A DNA stretch of 40,399 nucleotides from an uncultured Eubacteriales bacterium (GCA_902765395.1 CACWZP010000032.1:1-40399), one strand, 5' to 3'. Counted from the first letter of the stretch, positions 16,685 through 27,093 are shown. Notes: a model not told the origin generated them from the sequence alone. Made by a program: numbers and translations.

Positions 16685-17593
16685 ATCCCCCGCGTTCTTG
16701 AACACCCGCACGGACTCGTTGTAGATCTTCACGATGTCCTGCAGGATGTCGGCGTGGCGAAAGCTCTTGTGGTAGAGTATGTTCATCTCCCGGATCATGC
16801 TCAGGTTCTCGATGGGCAGCACGGTCATCTTGCCCTTCTTCAGCTCGTCCATGCAGGCGCTGCGGGGCAGTATGGACACGCCGTAGTTGCGGCGCACCAG
16901 GTCCTTGATGGTGGCGATGTTGTCCACCTCAAGGGTGACGTTGAACTCGTCGATGGAGATGTTGCGGCTCTCCAGGTGGGCGGCGAACAGGTTGCGCGTG
17001 CCGGAGCTGGGCAGGCGCAGGATCAGCCGCTCGCGCTTCAGCTCGTCCAGCGTGACGATGCTCTTGCGGGACAGCGGGCTCTCGTTGGACACGGCGCAGA
17101 CCAGGAAGTCGGTGTCCAGCATGATGGAGTTGATGTTCTCATCCTGCACCGCGCCTTCCACGATGGCGATGTCGATCTTATAGTTCTTCAGCATCGCATA
17201 AAGATTATTAATCGTGTCGGTCTGGATCGTGATGCTCACGTTCTCGTTCTGCTCGGCATACTTCGCCAGCACCTCCGTGACCACGTTGCTCTCGGAGGTG
17301 TGGGTGACGCCCACGCGCAGCCGGTCGATGGAACGCTGCTGGTCCCGCAGGGCCTGCTGCAGGTTCTGGTACAGCGACACCACGCGCTCGGCATACTCGA
17401 TCACCAGCTTGCCGTCCGGCGTGGGGCGGATCTTGCCGCCGCTGCGCACGAACAGGCTGATGCCCATTTCCTTCTCGATCTGCTTGATGTGCTGGCTCAC
17501 GGCGGGCTGGGTCAGAGAGAGCTGCTCCGCCGCCCGCGTGTAGTTGCCGGTCTCGTTCACCTTTAACAGCGTCAACAGCTTCACGTCGATCAT
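16682..17593 (-). CDS. LysR family transcriptional regulator 1
   Basis: 303 residues starting MIDVKLLTLLKVNETGNYTRAA at the ATG with GGAGGGG 6 nt upstream. The winged helix-turn-helix is at residues 1-60 (AAEQLSLTQPAVSQHIKQIEKEMGISLFVR). The periplasmic-binding-like effector domain follows from about 90 to 295 (RLRVGVTHTSESNVVTEVL, RLILRLPSSGTRNLF). Known: LysR proteins sense small metabolites and often control a neighbour. The closest candidates are surE-CYTH downstream or fba upstream; its own terminator-separated promoter means it is a single-gene unit. The stop codon lies inside the 166-bp element. Effector unknown. Confidence 0.93.
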   Translation of the reverse strand: MIDVKLLTLLKVNETGNYTRAAEQLSLTQPAVSQHIKQIEKEMGISLFVRSGGKIRPTPDGKLVIEYAERVVSLYQNLQQALRDQQRSIDRLRVGVTHTSESNVVTEVLAKYAEQNENVSITIQTDTINNLYAMLKNYKIDIAIVEGAVQDENINSIMLDTDFLVCAVSNESPLSRKSIVTLDELKRERLILRLPSSGTRNLFAAHLESRNISIDEFNVTLEVDNIATIKDLVRRNYGVSILPRSACMDELKKGKMTVLPIENLSMIREMNILYHKSFRHADILQDIVKIYNESVRVFKNAGD

Positions 17594-17660
17594 GGCAGTC
17601 CCCTCCATTATTTAATATTATTCCCTGCGGCATCGCGATAATGGCCGCTTATCCTCTTTT

Positions 17661-17689
17661 ATATTAACATACTTAACAATAAAGTGCAA
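17661..17689 (-). promoter_or_regulatory. promoter of lysR 1
   Basis: Minus strand TTGCAC (17689-17684), 17 bp, TAATAT (17666-17661), about 70 bp before the start codon. The region between contains the partly symmetric TTGTTAAGTATGTTAATA, a possible regulator site. Confidence 0.6.
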
Positions 17690-17710
17690 TAGATAGCGGG
17701 CATGTTTTGC

Positions 17711-17746
17711 AAAAAAAGAGGGCGTGCCTTTTCAGGCGCGCCCTCT
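17711..17746 (-). terminator. intrinsic terminator of fba
   Basis: On the minus strand a GC-rich hairpin (GAGGGCG-C-GCCT-GAAA-AGGC-A-CGCCCTC) is followed by seven T. Begins 18 bp past the fba stop. Among the clearest terminators in the window. Confidence 0.92.
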
Positions 17747-17764
17747 CGGGGTTCGACCGGAAAT

Positions 17765-18748
17765 TTATGCCTTGCCGTCGCAGCCCAGGACGTCGACCAG
17801 CTTGTGCTCGACCATTTCCTTGATGGCGATGCGAGCGGGCTTCAGGTACTGGCGGGGATCGAAATGATCCGGATGCTCCGCGAAATGCTGGCGGATGCAG
17901 GCGGTCATGGCCAGGCGCAGGTCAGAGTCGATGTTGATCTTGCAGACCGCGCCGCGGGCAGCCTGACGCAGCTGCTCCTCGGGGATGCCGACGGCGTCGG
18001 GCATCTTGCCGCCGTTGGCGTTGATGATCTTCACGAACTCCTGCGGCACGGAGGAAGAGCCGTGCAGCACGATCGGGAAGCCGGGCAGGCGCTTGGCGAC
18101 CTCGTCCAGGATGTCGAAGCGCAGCGGCGGGGGCACCAGGATGCCCTTTTCGTTGCGGGTGCACTGCTCGGCCTTGAACTTGTAGGCACCGTGGGAGGTG
18201 CCGATGGCGATGGCCAGGGAGTCGCAGCCGGTCTCCTCGACGAAGTGCTGCACGTCCTCGGGACGGGTGTAGCTGGAATCCTCGGCGGAGACGTTGACCT
18301 CGTCCTCGACGCCGGCCAGGGTGCCCAGCTCGGCCTCGACGACCACGCCGTGGTCGTGGGCGTACTCGACGACCTGCTTGGTGATCTTGATGTTCTCCTC
18401 GATGGGCAGGCCGCTCTTGTCGATCATGACGGAGGTGAAGCCGCCGTCGATGCAGCTCTTGCACAGCTCGAAGCTGTCGCCGTGGTCCAGATGGACGACG
18501 ATGGGCAGGTCGAAGCCGGCGGTCTGCTCGGCGTCCTCGATGGCAGCCTTGATCAGGTGCATCAGATAGACGTGCTTGGCATAGGCGCGAGCGCCCTTGG
18601 AAACCTGCAGGATCAGGGGGGCGCGCTTTTCGATGGCGGCCTCGGTGATGCCCTGGATGATCTCCATGTTGTTCACGTTGAAAGCGCCGATGGCGTAGCC
18701 GCCATTGTAAGCTTTCTTGAACATCTCGGTGGAAGTAACAAGAGCCAT
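17765..18748 (-). CDS. fba: class II fructose-1,6-bisphosphate aldolase
   Basis: 327 residues, ATG with AAAGGAG 9 nt upstream. The class II zinc site is visible: VVHLDHGDSFE (D88, H89), the TSHGAYKF loop with the second His, and the HGSSSVPQEF block with the third; NANGGKMPDAVGIP and the KINIDSDLRLA strand give the phosphate and Schiff-base-free active site. Known: cleaves fructose-1,6-bisphosphate to dihydroxyacetone phosphate and glyceraldehyde-3-phosphate in glycolysis and gluconeogenesis, cytoplasmic. A strong promoter and a strong terminator make it a single-gene unit, as expected for a highly expressed enzyme. A tagatose-bisphosphate specificity cannot be ruled out by eye. Confidence 0.95.
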   Translation of the reverse strand: MALVTSTEMFKKAYNGGYAIGAFNVNNMEIIQGITEAAIEKRAPLILQVSKGARAYAKHVYLMHLIKAAIEDAEQTAGFDLPIVVHLDHGDSFELCKSCIDGGFTSVMIDKSGLPIEENIKITKQVVEYAHDHGVVVEAELGTLAGVEDEVNVSAEDSSYTRPEDVQHFVEETGCDSLAIAIGTSHGAYKFKAEQCTRNEKGILVPPPLRFDILDEVAKRLPGFPIVLHGSSSVPQEFVKIINANGGKMPDAVGIPEEQLRQAARGAVCKINIDSDLRLAMTACIRQHFAEHPDHFDPRQYLKPARIAIKEMVEHKLVDVLGCDGKA

Positions 18749-18780
18749 GTGTATACACTCCTTTATATTAGGCTGGATTA

Positions 18781-18809
18781 ATTATACCAGCTACCGAGGA
18801 TAAAATCAA
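18781..18809 (-). promoter_or_regulatory. fba promoter
   Basis: Minus strand TTGATT (18809-18804), 17 bp, perfect TATAAT (18786-18781), 32 bp before the ATG. Confidence 0.85.
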
Positions 18810-18856
18810 GCAGTATTTTTGTCGCAGGCGAAATGAATGGCCACAAAGCATGGCAA

Positions 18857-18875
18857 GCCCGGCCATAGGCCGGGC
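18857..18875 (-). terminator. hairpin after the secreted acidic protein
   Basis: GCCCGGCC-ATA-GGCCGGGC, 8-bp stem, 32 bp past the stop on the minus strand; a smaller GCGCGATTTCGCGC palindrome lies between. The T-content after it is low. Confidence 0.5.
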
Positions 18876-18907
18876 CTGTCATCGAAAGCGCGATTTCGCG
18901 CCTGTCC

Positions 18908-19765
18908 TTACTGTCCCTTCTCAAACACCATCTCGTCCTGGCCGGGGGTCTCCTTGAAGTCCGTCCAGGTGAGGGTGCCATCCTCGTTCAGCACGAAGGA
19001 CGCCGCGCCATCGTCAAAGACGAGCTCCTCGTCAACGATATCGCCGTCCTCGCCGTAGGTGATGTTGTACTTCTCGCCGGTCTCCAGGCTGGTCAGCGCG
19101 CCGGAAACCTCGTCATAGGTGCACTCATATTCCCACACCGTGGATTCGGTGGCGCTGCTGCCCCACTCGATCGTGCAGTGAACCTCGTCGCCCTCATCGC
19201 TGACGACCAGCACCGCGCGGCCGGCGACCCACATGCCTTCAAAGGCGGTGACGGGGCTGTCGCCATCCTGCGCCTCCTCCTCGTCCGCTTCGGCCTCGGA
19301 ATCCTCCGCCAGAGCGGTGTAGTAGTCGTCCTGGTTCACCAGTTCGATCCGCTCGAAGATGGCATCGCCGCCGTCCGCATCGTCGATCACGTCCAGCAGG
19401 AAGTAGGCGGAAGTGCCCACGGAGAGCACATAGTAGGTGCCGTCGTCCGCCACGTAGCAGACGCCGTTCTCGATCTCCCGGCAGCTTTCGCTCCTCTGGG
19501 CCTCGGCGAGGTACTCCTCATAGACCTCCTTGTCCAGCGTCAGGCCGATGGCGCTGGCGGGTTCTTCGTCGTTGACTTCGCCCTCGTACAGGTAAAGCGC
19601 GCCGGGCGCGAACTCCACCGACCAGCCGCCAGACAGGTCCACCGTGACGATGACGGCCTGGGCCTCCTGGTCCAGCACGGCAATAGCGGTCGGCTTGCCC
19701 TCGGCCATCGCGCCCATCGCCAGCAACAGGCAGAGCGCCAGCAGCGCGGAAATCAGCTTCTTCAT
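18908..19765 (-). CDS. secreted acidic protein of unknown function
   Basis: 285 residues from MKKLISALLALCLLLAMGAMAEG, with GGGGG 8 nt upstream; an upstream in-frame extension crosses the -10 box and is rejected. Signal peptide ends AMA|EG near residue 21. Two beta-rich halves are joined by a very acidic linker (SEAEADEEEAQDGDS, about 180-195). The N-terminal half (VDLSGGWSVEFAPGALYLYEGE) and the C-terminal half (GMWVAGRAVLVVSDEGDEVHCTIEW) resemble lipocalin-like or repeat beta-sandwich folds, but I recognise no family. No catalytic motif, no anchor and no lipobox. It has its own promoter and is divergent from the TIM-barrel gene. Net charge is strongly negative. Confidence 0.85.
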   Translation of the reverse strand: MKKLISALLALCLLLAMGAMAEGKPTAIAVLDQEAQAVIVTVDLSGGWSVEFAPGALYLYEGEVNDEEPASAIGLTLDKEVYEEYLAEAQRSESCREIENGVCYVADDGTYYVLSVGTSAYFLLDVIDDADGGDAIFERIELVNQDDYYTALAEDSEAEADEEEAQDGDSPVTAFEGMWVAGRAVLVVSDEGDEVHCTIEWGSSATESTVWEYECTYDEVSGALTSLETGEKYNITYGEDGDIVDEELVFDDGAASFVLNEDGTLTWTDFKETPGQDEMVFEKGQ

Positions 19766-19797
19766 CCGGGAATCCCCCTTTATATCAAGATAACGTG

Positions 19798-19826
19798 AGT
19801 ATAACATAGTCCACAGGGGACGTCAA
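19798..19826 (-). promoter_or_regulatory. promoter of the secreted acidic protein
   Basis: Minus strand TTGACG (19826-19821), 17 bp, TATACT (19803-19798), 33 bp before the start codon. Confidence 0.8.
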
Positions 19827-19881
19827 GTCCCGGCATCACAGGAAAATAACGCGCCTGCGGCCTTTCTTAATGCCTTTGGAT

Positions 19882-19910
19882 TTGACGAAAGGGGCAAAGA
19901 GGGGTATACT
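19882..19910 (+). promoter_or_regulatory. promoter of the TIM-barrel gene
   Basis: TTGACG (19882-19887), 17 bp, TATACT (19905-19910), the same two boxes as the divergent promoter 56 bp away, so the two genes may be controlled alike. Confidence 0.8.
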
Positions 19911-19958
19911 GTATACATTCTATAGATGGATAATTGTCGCGACAGGAGGGATGGACCG

Positions 19959-20732
19959 TTGAAGCTGGGCATACGCACCGATTTCGTGAACCTGCCGGAG
20001 GTGGCGGCGCTGGGCTGTGACTACGTGGAGATCCCCCTGAACGCGCTGGCAGCGCTGCCGGAAGGCGACTTCAGCGACTTCGTGGACTATGTGGAGGGAA
20101 ACGGCATCCCCGTGCTGGCCTGCGGCGACATGCTGCCGGACGATCTGCCCATCACCGGGCCGGACGTGAGCGCCACGGCGCTGCACGGCTACCTGAAGCA
20201 CGCGCTGGGCCGCGCCCAGCGGCTGGGTGTGAAGGTGGCGGCGCTGGACGGCGCGAAGAGCCGCTCGGTGCCCCTGGACGGCGACTTCCCCTTCGCCTGG
20301 CGGCAGCTGGGCAACTTCCTCAGGCTCCTGCAGGGCCACGCCCGGGACGCCGGCATCGCCGTGGCGCTGGAGCCGCTGCGCAAGGCGGACTGCAACCTGC
20401 TGAACCTGGTGTCCGAGGCCACGCTGATCGCCGGGCTTTTGCAGCTGGAAAACATCGCCGTGGCGGCCCACTTCGGCCACATGGCCATGGCCAGCGAACC
20501 GCTGAGCGCCCTGAGAAAGGCCGCGCCGCTGTTGAAGCACGTTTATATTGAAAACGCCCTGACCCGCGCCCTCCCCCGCCCCGGCGACGGCGAGGACTAC
20601 GGCCGGATGCTGGAGACCCTCTCCGACATCGACTACGGCGGCGGCATCACGTTATGCGGAAGCATCACGGATACGTTCATCGAGGACGCAAGGACGGCGC
20701 TTCAATATATCCGTCAATTAGGAATTAGGTAG
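19959..20732 (+). CDS. sugar phosphate isomerase/epimerase-like TIM barrel protein
   Basis: 257 residues from a TTG at 19959 with AGGAGGG 8 nt upstream; an ATG 11 codons earlier precedes the ribosome site. The opening KLGIRTDFVNLPEVAALGCDYVEIPLNAL is the beta1-alpha1-beta2 pattern of the AP-endonuclease-2-like sugar isomerase fold. Later barrel strands are VLACGDML, GVKVAALDG, IAVALEPLRKADCNLLN (with the metal-binding Glu), IAVAAHFGHM (His) and YIENALTR. Known: the family includes xylose isomerase-like epimerases of sugars and inositols. No specific substrate is suggested by neighbours. The last four residues, LGIR, and the TAG stop come from the repeat words AATTAGGAATTAGGTAG. Confidence 0.85.
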   Translation: MKLGIRTDFVNLPEVAALGCDYVEIPLNALAALPEGDFSDFVDYVEGNGIPVLACGDMLPDDLPITGPDVSATALHGYLKHALGRAQRLGVKVAALDGAKSRSVPLDGDFPFAWRQLGNFLRLLQGHARDAGIAVALEPLRKADCNLLNLVSEATLIAGLLQLENIAVAAHFGHMAMASEPLSALRKAAPLLKHVYIENALTRALPRPGDGEDYGRMLETLSDIDYGGGITLCGSITDTFIEDARTALQYIRQLGIR

Positions 20733-20891
20733 CCGCTGATTCATTCCCGCATCGATTCTGCGGCGCCTTTTCCGGCATCTGTCTCTTGCAGAATTCTCGA
20801 TTTACCACCAGTAAACCTTCGAAATCTGCAAGGCCATCTGCCGGAAAATTCACTCGCAGCCTCGTCACTTGAATTAATCATCGTCTACTTA
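20726..20891. repeat. 166-bp MITE-like palindromic element, copy 2
   Basis: Inverted relative to copy 1 (16519-16684), same length, 3 differences. Starts with TAGGTAG, of which the last TAG is the stop codon of the TIM-barrel gene, and ends CTACTTA. The 12-bp word TTAGGAATTAGG is present on both sides, overlapping the ends, and may be a target-site duplication or simply the heptamer repeat into which it was inserted. Confidence 0.85.
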
Positions 20892-21024
20892 GGAATTAGG
20901 AATGAGGAATTGTTGAGCAAATCCTTACGGATTTGTTTTCATTCAAAAGCATCTCATTTCCGCGAAATCGTAGAAATCCGCCAGGATTTCCACCGCCATT
21001 CCTCATTCCTAATTCCTCATTCCA
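20889..21024. repeat. heptamer-bounded repeat, family F, copy 1
   Basis: Inverted arms built of the heptamers GGAATTA/GGAATGA on the left and ATTCCTC/ATTCCTA on the right, enclosing the small hairpins AAATCC-TTAC-GGATTT and GAAATCC-GCCA-GGATTTC. The second copy is at 25859-25955. Fills most of the 20733-21070 gap; no gene is visible there. Confidence 0.7.
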
Positions 21025-21070
21025 CATTATATCGCAAACATCGGTTTTTACGGTGCAAGGAGGCTTTCGT

Positions 21071-22441
21071 TTGAACATCATCATCGTCGGCAACGGCAAG
21101 GTGGGCTACACGCTGGCCCAGTATCTGAGCAAGGACGGGCACGACATCACCGTGCTGGACCGGAACCAGCAGGCGCTGAACCGGGCCAGCGAAACGCTGG
21201 ACGTGATGTGCGTGCGGGGCAACGGCGCCAACGTGAAGACGCTGATCGAGGCGGGCGTGGAGTCCGCGGACGTGATCGTGGCCGTCACCGGCAACGACGA
21301 GCTGAACATGGTGTGTTGCCTGGCCGCCAAGCAGCTGGGCGCGAAGTATTCCATCGCCCGCATCCGCGACCCGGAGTACACCGAGAGCCTGACGCTGCTG
21401 CAGAAGAAGCTGGACATCGACCAGGTGATCAACCCCGAGCGCACCACCGCCCAGGAGATCTCCCGGCTGCTGCGCTTCCCCTTCGCCATCAACATCGAAT
21501 CCTTCGCCCACGGCCGGGTGGAGATGGTCGAGTTCCGCACCGAGGAGCGGGACGCCATCCTCAACACGCCCCTGTCCCGGCTGCACAGCCGCTATCCCCG
21601 CATCCAGTTCACCGCCGTGCAGCGCAGCGGCGACGCCTTCATCCCCGACGGCAACAGCATCCTGCTGCCCGGGGACCGGGTGTACGCCACCGGCGACCGG
21701 GAGAGCGTGACCAAGTTCTTCAAGCAGCTGGGCAAGGACACCCAGCGGATGAAGTCCGCGCTGCTGATCGGCGGCGGCCACATCAGCTACTACCTGGCCA
21801 AGATCATCGCCGGCATGGGCGTTTACCTGCGGCTGATCGAGATCGACGAGAAGAAGTGCCTGCGGCTGGCGGACCAGCTGGACGACGTGATGGTCATCAA
21901 CGCCGACGGCACCGACCAGGAGGTGCTGGAATCGGAGAACGTGGGCGACTGCGGCGCGCTGATCTGCCTGACCAACCGGGACGAGGAGAACCTGATCACC
22001 GGCATGTACGGCGCGCGCCACGGCGTGAAGAAGGTCATCGTGAAGGTGAACCGGCTGAACGCCATGGACGTGATGGAGGACCTGGGCATCGACAGCGCCG
22101 TCAGCCCCAAGCTGACCACCGCCAACGCCATCCTGCGCTCGGTACGCGCGCTGAACAACAGCGCCGGCTCCGTGGTGGAGAAGGTCTATGGCATGCTGGG
22201 CGGCCAGGTGGAGGCCTATGAGTTCACCGCCCTGGAGGGCGCGCCCTACCTGAACATCCCGCTGAACCAGCTGAACATCCGCAAGGGCATCCTGGTGTCC
22301 GTGCTGGTGCGCGAGCGCAGGTGCATCATCCCCTTCGGCAGCGACCACATCGAAGCCGGCGACACCGTCATCCTCACCGCCAAGGCGGGCACCGTGGTGA
22401 ACCTGGAGGACGCCTTCGACATTACGGAGATCAGAAGATGA
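21071..22441 (+). CDS. trkA: Trk potassium uptake regulatory subunit TrkA
   Basis: 456 residues from a TTG at 21071 with AAGGAGG 7 nt upstream; the open frame extends upstream through repeat DNA but without a start signal. Two RCK modules: NIIIVGNGKVGYTLAQYLSKDGHDITVLD (Rossmann GxGxxG, residues 2-30) and KSALLIGGGHISYYLAKIIAGMGVYLRLIEID (about 225-256), each followed by a TrkA-C domain. Length matches the E. coli protein (458). Known: TrkA binds NAD(H) or ATP on the cytoplasmic face and gates TrkH. The second Rossmann motif reads GGGHIS rather than GxGxxG, so that half may bind nucleotide weakly. Its stop overlaps the trkH start (ATGA). Confidence 0.96.
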   Translation: MNIIIVGNGKVGYTLAQYLSKDGHDITVLDRNQQALNRASETLDVMCVRGNGANVKTLIEAGVESADVIVAVTGNDELNMVCCLAAKQLGAKYSIARIRDPEYTESLTLLQKKLDIDQVINPERTTAQEISRLLRFPFAINIESFAHGRVEMVEFRTEERDAILNTPLSRLHSRYPRIQFTAVQRSGDAFIPDGNSILLPGDRVYATGDRESVTKFFKQLGKDTQRMKSALLIGGGHISYYLAKIIAGMGVYLRLIEIDEKKCLRLADQLDDVMVINADGTDQEVLESENVGDCGALICLTNRDEENLITGMYGARHGVKKVIVKVNRLNAMDVMEDLGIDSAVSPKLTTANAILRSVRALNNSAGSVVEKVYGMLGGQVEAYEFTALEGAPYLNIPLNQLNIRKGILVSVLVRERRCIIPFGSDHIEAGDTVILTAKAGTVVNLEDAFDITEIRR

Positions 22442-23919
22442 ACAAACGACTGCTATGCCACCTGGTGGGCAACGTGGTGCGCGTGTGCGGCGCGCTGATG
22501 GCGCTGCCCGTGCTGGTTTCGCTGATCCTGCGCAGCGGCGACACCATGCCGCTGGTGCTTTCCATGCTCATCGCCCTGGCGGTGGGCACGGCGATGGCGC
22601 TCGTCCAGCCCCGGCGCGACACCCTGCGCGCCCGGGAGGGCTTCGCCATCGTGGCCTTCAGCTGGATCATCGTGTCCTTCCTGGGCGGCCTGCCCTTCTA
22701 TTTCAGCGGCTACATTCCCTCGCTGGTGGACTGCTTCTTTGAGACCGTCTCCGGCTTCACCACCACCGGCGCCACCATCCTCACCGACGTGGAGGCCCTG
22801 CCCAAGGGGCTGCTGTTCTGGCGCAGCTTCACCCACTGGGCCGGCGGCATGGGCGTGCTGGTGCTGAGCCTGGCGCTGATCCCCAAGATGGGCGCGCGCT
22901 CCATCCACCTGATGCGGGCGGAGAGTCCCGGCCCCAGCACGGACAAGCTGGTGCCCCGGGTGGCCAACAACGCCAAGATCCTGTACGAGATCTACGTGGC
23001 CCTGTCGCTGTTCATGGTGGCGGCGCTGCTGTTCTGCAGGATGGACCTGTACGACGCGCTGGTGCACATGTTCGGCGCGGCCGGCACCGGCGGCTTCGGC
23101 ACCTACGGCAACAGCATCGCCCACTGGAATTCCGCCGCGGTGGACATCGTCACCGGCGTGTTCATGGCGCTGTTCGGCGTGAACTTCTCCATCTACTATT
23201 TCCTGATCCACCGCAACTGGAAGGCCGGCCTGGGCAACAGCGAATTGAGGGTGTACTGGGCCATCCTGCTGGGCGCCACGGTGCTGATCGCCATCAACAT
23301 CATGCCCCTGGCCGGCCAGGGCTTTTACAGCATGGCGGAGAACCCGCCCAAAGACGGCAACTTCTTCACCGCCCTGCGATACAGCTTCTTCCAGGTGTCC
23401 TCGGTGATGACCACCACCGGCTACGCCACGGCGGACTTCAACCTGTGGCCCCAGTTTTCCCGGGTGCTGCTGGTCGTCATCATGTTCATCGGCGCCAGCG
23501 CCGGCTCCACCGGCGGCGGCATGAAGGTGATCCGCCTGCAGCTGCTGGTGAAGAGCATGGTGCGCGACATCCGCCGCACGGTGCATCCCAAGTCCGTCAA
23601 CACCGTCAAGCTGGACGGCCACACCGTGGACGAGAGCATCCTCTCCGGCGTGCAGGGCTTCTTCTTTGCCTACATGGCGGTGCTGCTGCTGTCCACCATC
23701 ATCGTCTCGCTGGACGGCTTTTCCTTCGAGACCAACTTCACCGCCGTGGTCGCCACGCTGTCCAACATCGGCCCGGGTCTTGGCATGGTGGGCCCCACCG
23801 GCAACTTCGCCGCCTTCAGCGACCTGAGCAAGATCGTGCTTTCCCTGTGCATGCTCATCGGCAGGCTGGAGGTCTTCCCCATCCTGATGCTCTTCTCCCG
23901 CAGCGCGTGGAAGAAGTAA
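22438..23919 (+). CDS. trkH: Trk potassium transporter membrane subunit TrkH
   Basis: 493 residues, ATG overlapping the trkA stop by 4 bp. Four M1-P-M2 repeats are seen through their filter loops: SGFTTTGATI, GAAGTGGFGTYG, SSVMTTTGYATAD and TLSNIGPGLGMVG; the conserved filter Gly is present in each. Helices alternate throughout, ending with EVFPILMLFSRSAWKK as in TrkH proteins. Known: K+ uptake in symport with H+ or Na+. With trkA this is a complete two-gene K+ uptake operon followed by a strong hairpin. Confidence 0.97.
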   Translation: MNKRLLCHLVGNVVRVCGALMALPVLVSLILRSGDTMPLVLSMLIALAVGTAMALVQPRRDTLRAREGFAIVAFSWIIVSFLGGLPFYFSGYIPSLVDCFFETVSGFTTTGATILTDVEALPKGLLFWRSFTHWAGGMGVLVLSLALIPKMGARSIHLMRAESPGPSTDKLVPRVANNAKILYEIYVALSLFMVAALLFCRMDLYDALVHMFGAAGTGGFGTYGNSIAHWNSAAVDIVTGVFMALFGVNFSIYYFLIHRNWKAGLGNSELRVYWAILLGATVLIAINIMPLAGQGFYSMAENPPKDGNFFTALRYSFFQVSSVMTTTGYATADFNLWPQFSRVLLVVIMFIGASAGSTGGGMKVIRLQLLVKSMVRDIRRTVHPKSVNTVKLDGHTVDESILSGVQGFFFAYMAVLLLSTIIVSLDGFSFETNFTAVVATLSNIGPGLGMVGPTGNFAAFSDLSKIVLSLCMLIGRLEVFPILMLFSRSAWKK

Positions 23920-23932
23920 AAAGAATAACGCA

Positions 23933-23958
23933 AGGCCGCACGCGAAAGCGTGCGGCCT
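23933..23958 (+). terminator. hairpin between convergent trkH and typA
   Basis: Perfect 11-bp stem with a GAAA tetraloop in the plus sense (CGC-GAAA-GCG), 14 bp past trkH. On the minus strand it ends 31 bp past typA and is followed by a T-richer run (TTATTCTTTTT), so it may serve both genes. Confidence 0.75.
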
Positions 23959-23988
23959 CATCATATGCGGTCATGGCAGGCGCAGGGC

Positions 23989-25821
<1,833 letters not shown>

Positions 25822-25858
25822 TGTGGTTACCTCTTTTCGGTGTGTAGGGTCGTTTTCA

Positions 25859-25955
25859 ATAAGGAATGAGGAAGCGCACTGCGCTTCATAAATCCGTAGA
25901 AATCCGTCAGGATTTCAACCACAATTCCTCATTCCTGATTCCTAATTCCTCATTT
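25859..25955. repeat. heptamer-bounded repeat, family F, copy 2
   Basis: AAGGAATGAGGAA on the left and AATTCCTCATTCCTGATTCC with a further AATTCCTCATT on the right, enclosing GAAATCC-GTCA-GGATTTC, which is shared with copy 1. Upstream of typA. Confidence 0.65.
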
Positions 25956-26002
25956 TTATTCGAGCTCGTCCGCAGTCATCCGGCCAGCGGTATCATGTGG
26001 CA

Positions 26003-27025
26003 TCAGGCACTCCGGACAATCAGGCGCTTGAGCCGCTCCCCCAGCCGCTTTTCGATGATCTCATAGCAGATCTTCGCCACGACCAGGGCGACGAGCAGGA
26101 CGGGGACGACCATGAGCATCTGTCGCACGCCCAGGCGATGGAAGTTGACCACGCGCCCGGCCGCCACCACCACAAAGTAGTGGGTCAGGTAGAAGGAGTA
26201 GCTCAGGTTCCCCATCTGCACGAGCAGCCCCGGCATCTTCCCATCGCGCAGGCTCAACACCACGGCGCACAGGAACACCCCGAAGCATGCCGCCCGGGCC
26301 GCATTCGCCCCCATGCAATACCCGGCGACGGCTGCGGCGACGCCTGCCGCCAGCAGCGCGGCCCTGCCCGCCCGGGTCGGGATCGGGCGATCCCACAGCT
26401 TCAGGGCGACGGCATAGCACAGTATGCCCGCCACAAAGCAGAACCAGCTGCTGCTCTTCAGCACGACCACCGCCGGCACCGTGGACCGGGACAGCTTCGC
26501 CGCGGCCCACACTGCGACGCAGAGCGCGCCGGCGATCAGGCCCCGATACCGCTGGCTGATCGCCCTCGCCAGCGCGAACAGCAGCACGAACGCCACTTCG
26601 AGGTACAGCGTCCACGCCATCCCCAGCAGCGGCCTGATGACCACCGTGCCGCTCGTGCTGGTGCGGGCATAGGGGATGAGGCACATGGATTTCACGAACT
26701 CCATCCAGGAGGCCGGTTCGCCGTCCAGGTTGATCCCCAGGAGCCGGTCCGCCGCGAATATCAGCATCGTGAGGATCCAGTAGAGCGGCAAAATCCGGAT
26801 GAGCCGCCGCCGCACGAAGGTCCTCCGGTCGTCATGCCGCGTGGTGTACATGGTCAAAAACCCGGTGATGACATAGAAGAGCTGGACGGAGGCGTTGAAC
26901 GCGACGGACTTGCAATAATGCCTGCCAAAGCCAATGTGGTACAGGGCGATCATCGTAAACCCCAGCACGCGGATGCATTGGATGCAATCCAGGCGGCCTT
27001 CAAAGCGCCTGCCTTCCATCGACAT
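26003..27025 (-). CDS. acyltransferase family 3 membrane protein
   Basis: 340 residues from ATG 27025 (GGAGAGG just upstream; the ATG two codons later is equally possible). The acyltransferase-3 opening RLDCIQCIRVLGFTMIALYHIGFG carries the R-hxxH-type histidine, then VQLFYVITGFLTMY and RRRLIRILPLYWILTML, then about ten helices (AGALCVAVWAAAKL, ALLAAGVAAAVAGY, YSFYLTHYFVVVAAGRVV). Known: these proteins O-acylate sugars on surface polysaccharides or peptidoglycan. It follows prfC by 68 bp across a GC-rich hairpin. Codon use is less biased than in lepA or fba, consistent with an accessory gene. Confidence 0.88.
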   Translation of the reverse strand: MSMEGRRFEGRLDCIQCIRVLGFTMIALYHIGFGRHYCKSVAFNASVQLFYVITGFLTMYTTRHDDRRTFVRRRLIRILPLYWILTMLIFAADRLLGINLDGEPASWMEFVKSMCLIPYARTSTSGTVVIRPLLGMAWTLYLEVAFVLLFALARAISQRYRGLIAGALCVAVWAAAKLSRSTVPAVVVLKSSSWFCFVAGILCYAVALKLWDRPIPTRAGRAALLAAGVAAAVAGYCMGANAARAACFGVFLCAVVLSLRDGKMPGLLVQMGNLSYSFYLTHYFVVVAAGRVVNFHRLGVRQMLMVVPVLLVALVVAKICYEIIEKRLGERLKRLIVRSA

Positions 27026-27049
27026 TCCCCCCTCTCCGGGATTTCGCCG

Positions 27050-27077
27050 GCCGGAGGGCCTGCGCAGGCCCTCCGGC
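27050..27077 (-). terminator. hairpin between prfC and the acyltransferase
   Basis: Perfect 28-bp palindrome, GCCGGAGGGCCTGC and its complement, 16 bp past the prfC stop. No T-tract; may end or attenuate the prfC transcript. Confidence 0.55.
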
Positions 27078-27093
27078 GGCGTTGGCGATGCCC

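Noticed and set aside
20933-21070. 46-codon upstream extension of trkA starting at an ATG
   Set aside because: Runs through the family F repeat; the TTG at 21071 has the AAGGAGG site and gives the standard TrkA N-terminus.
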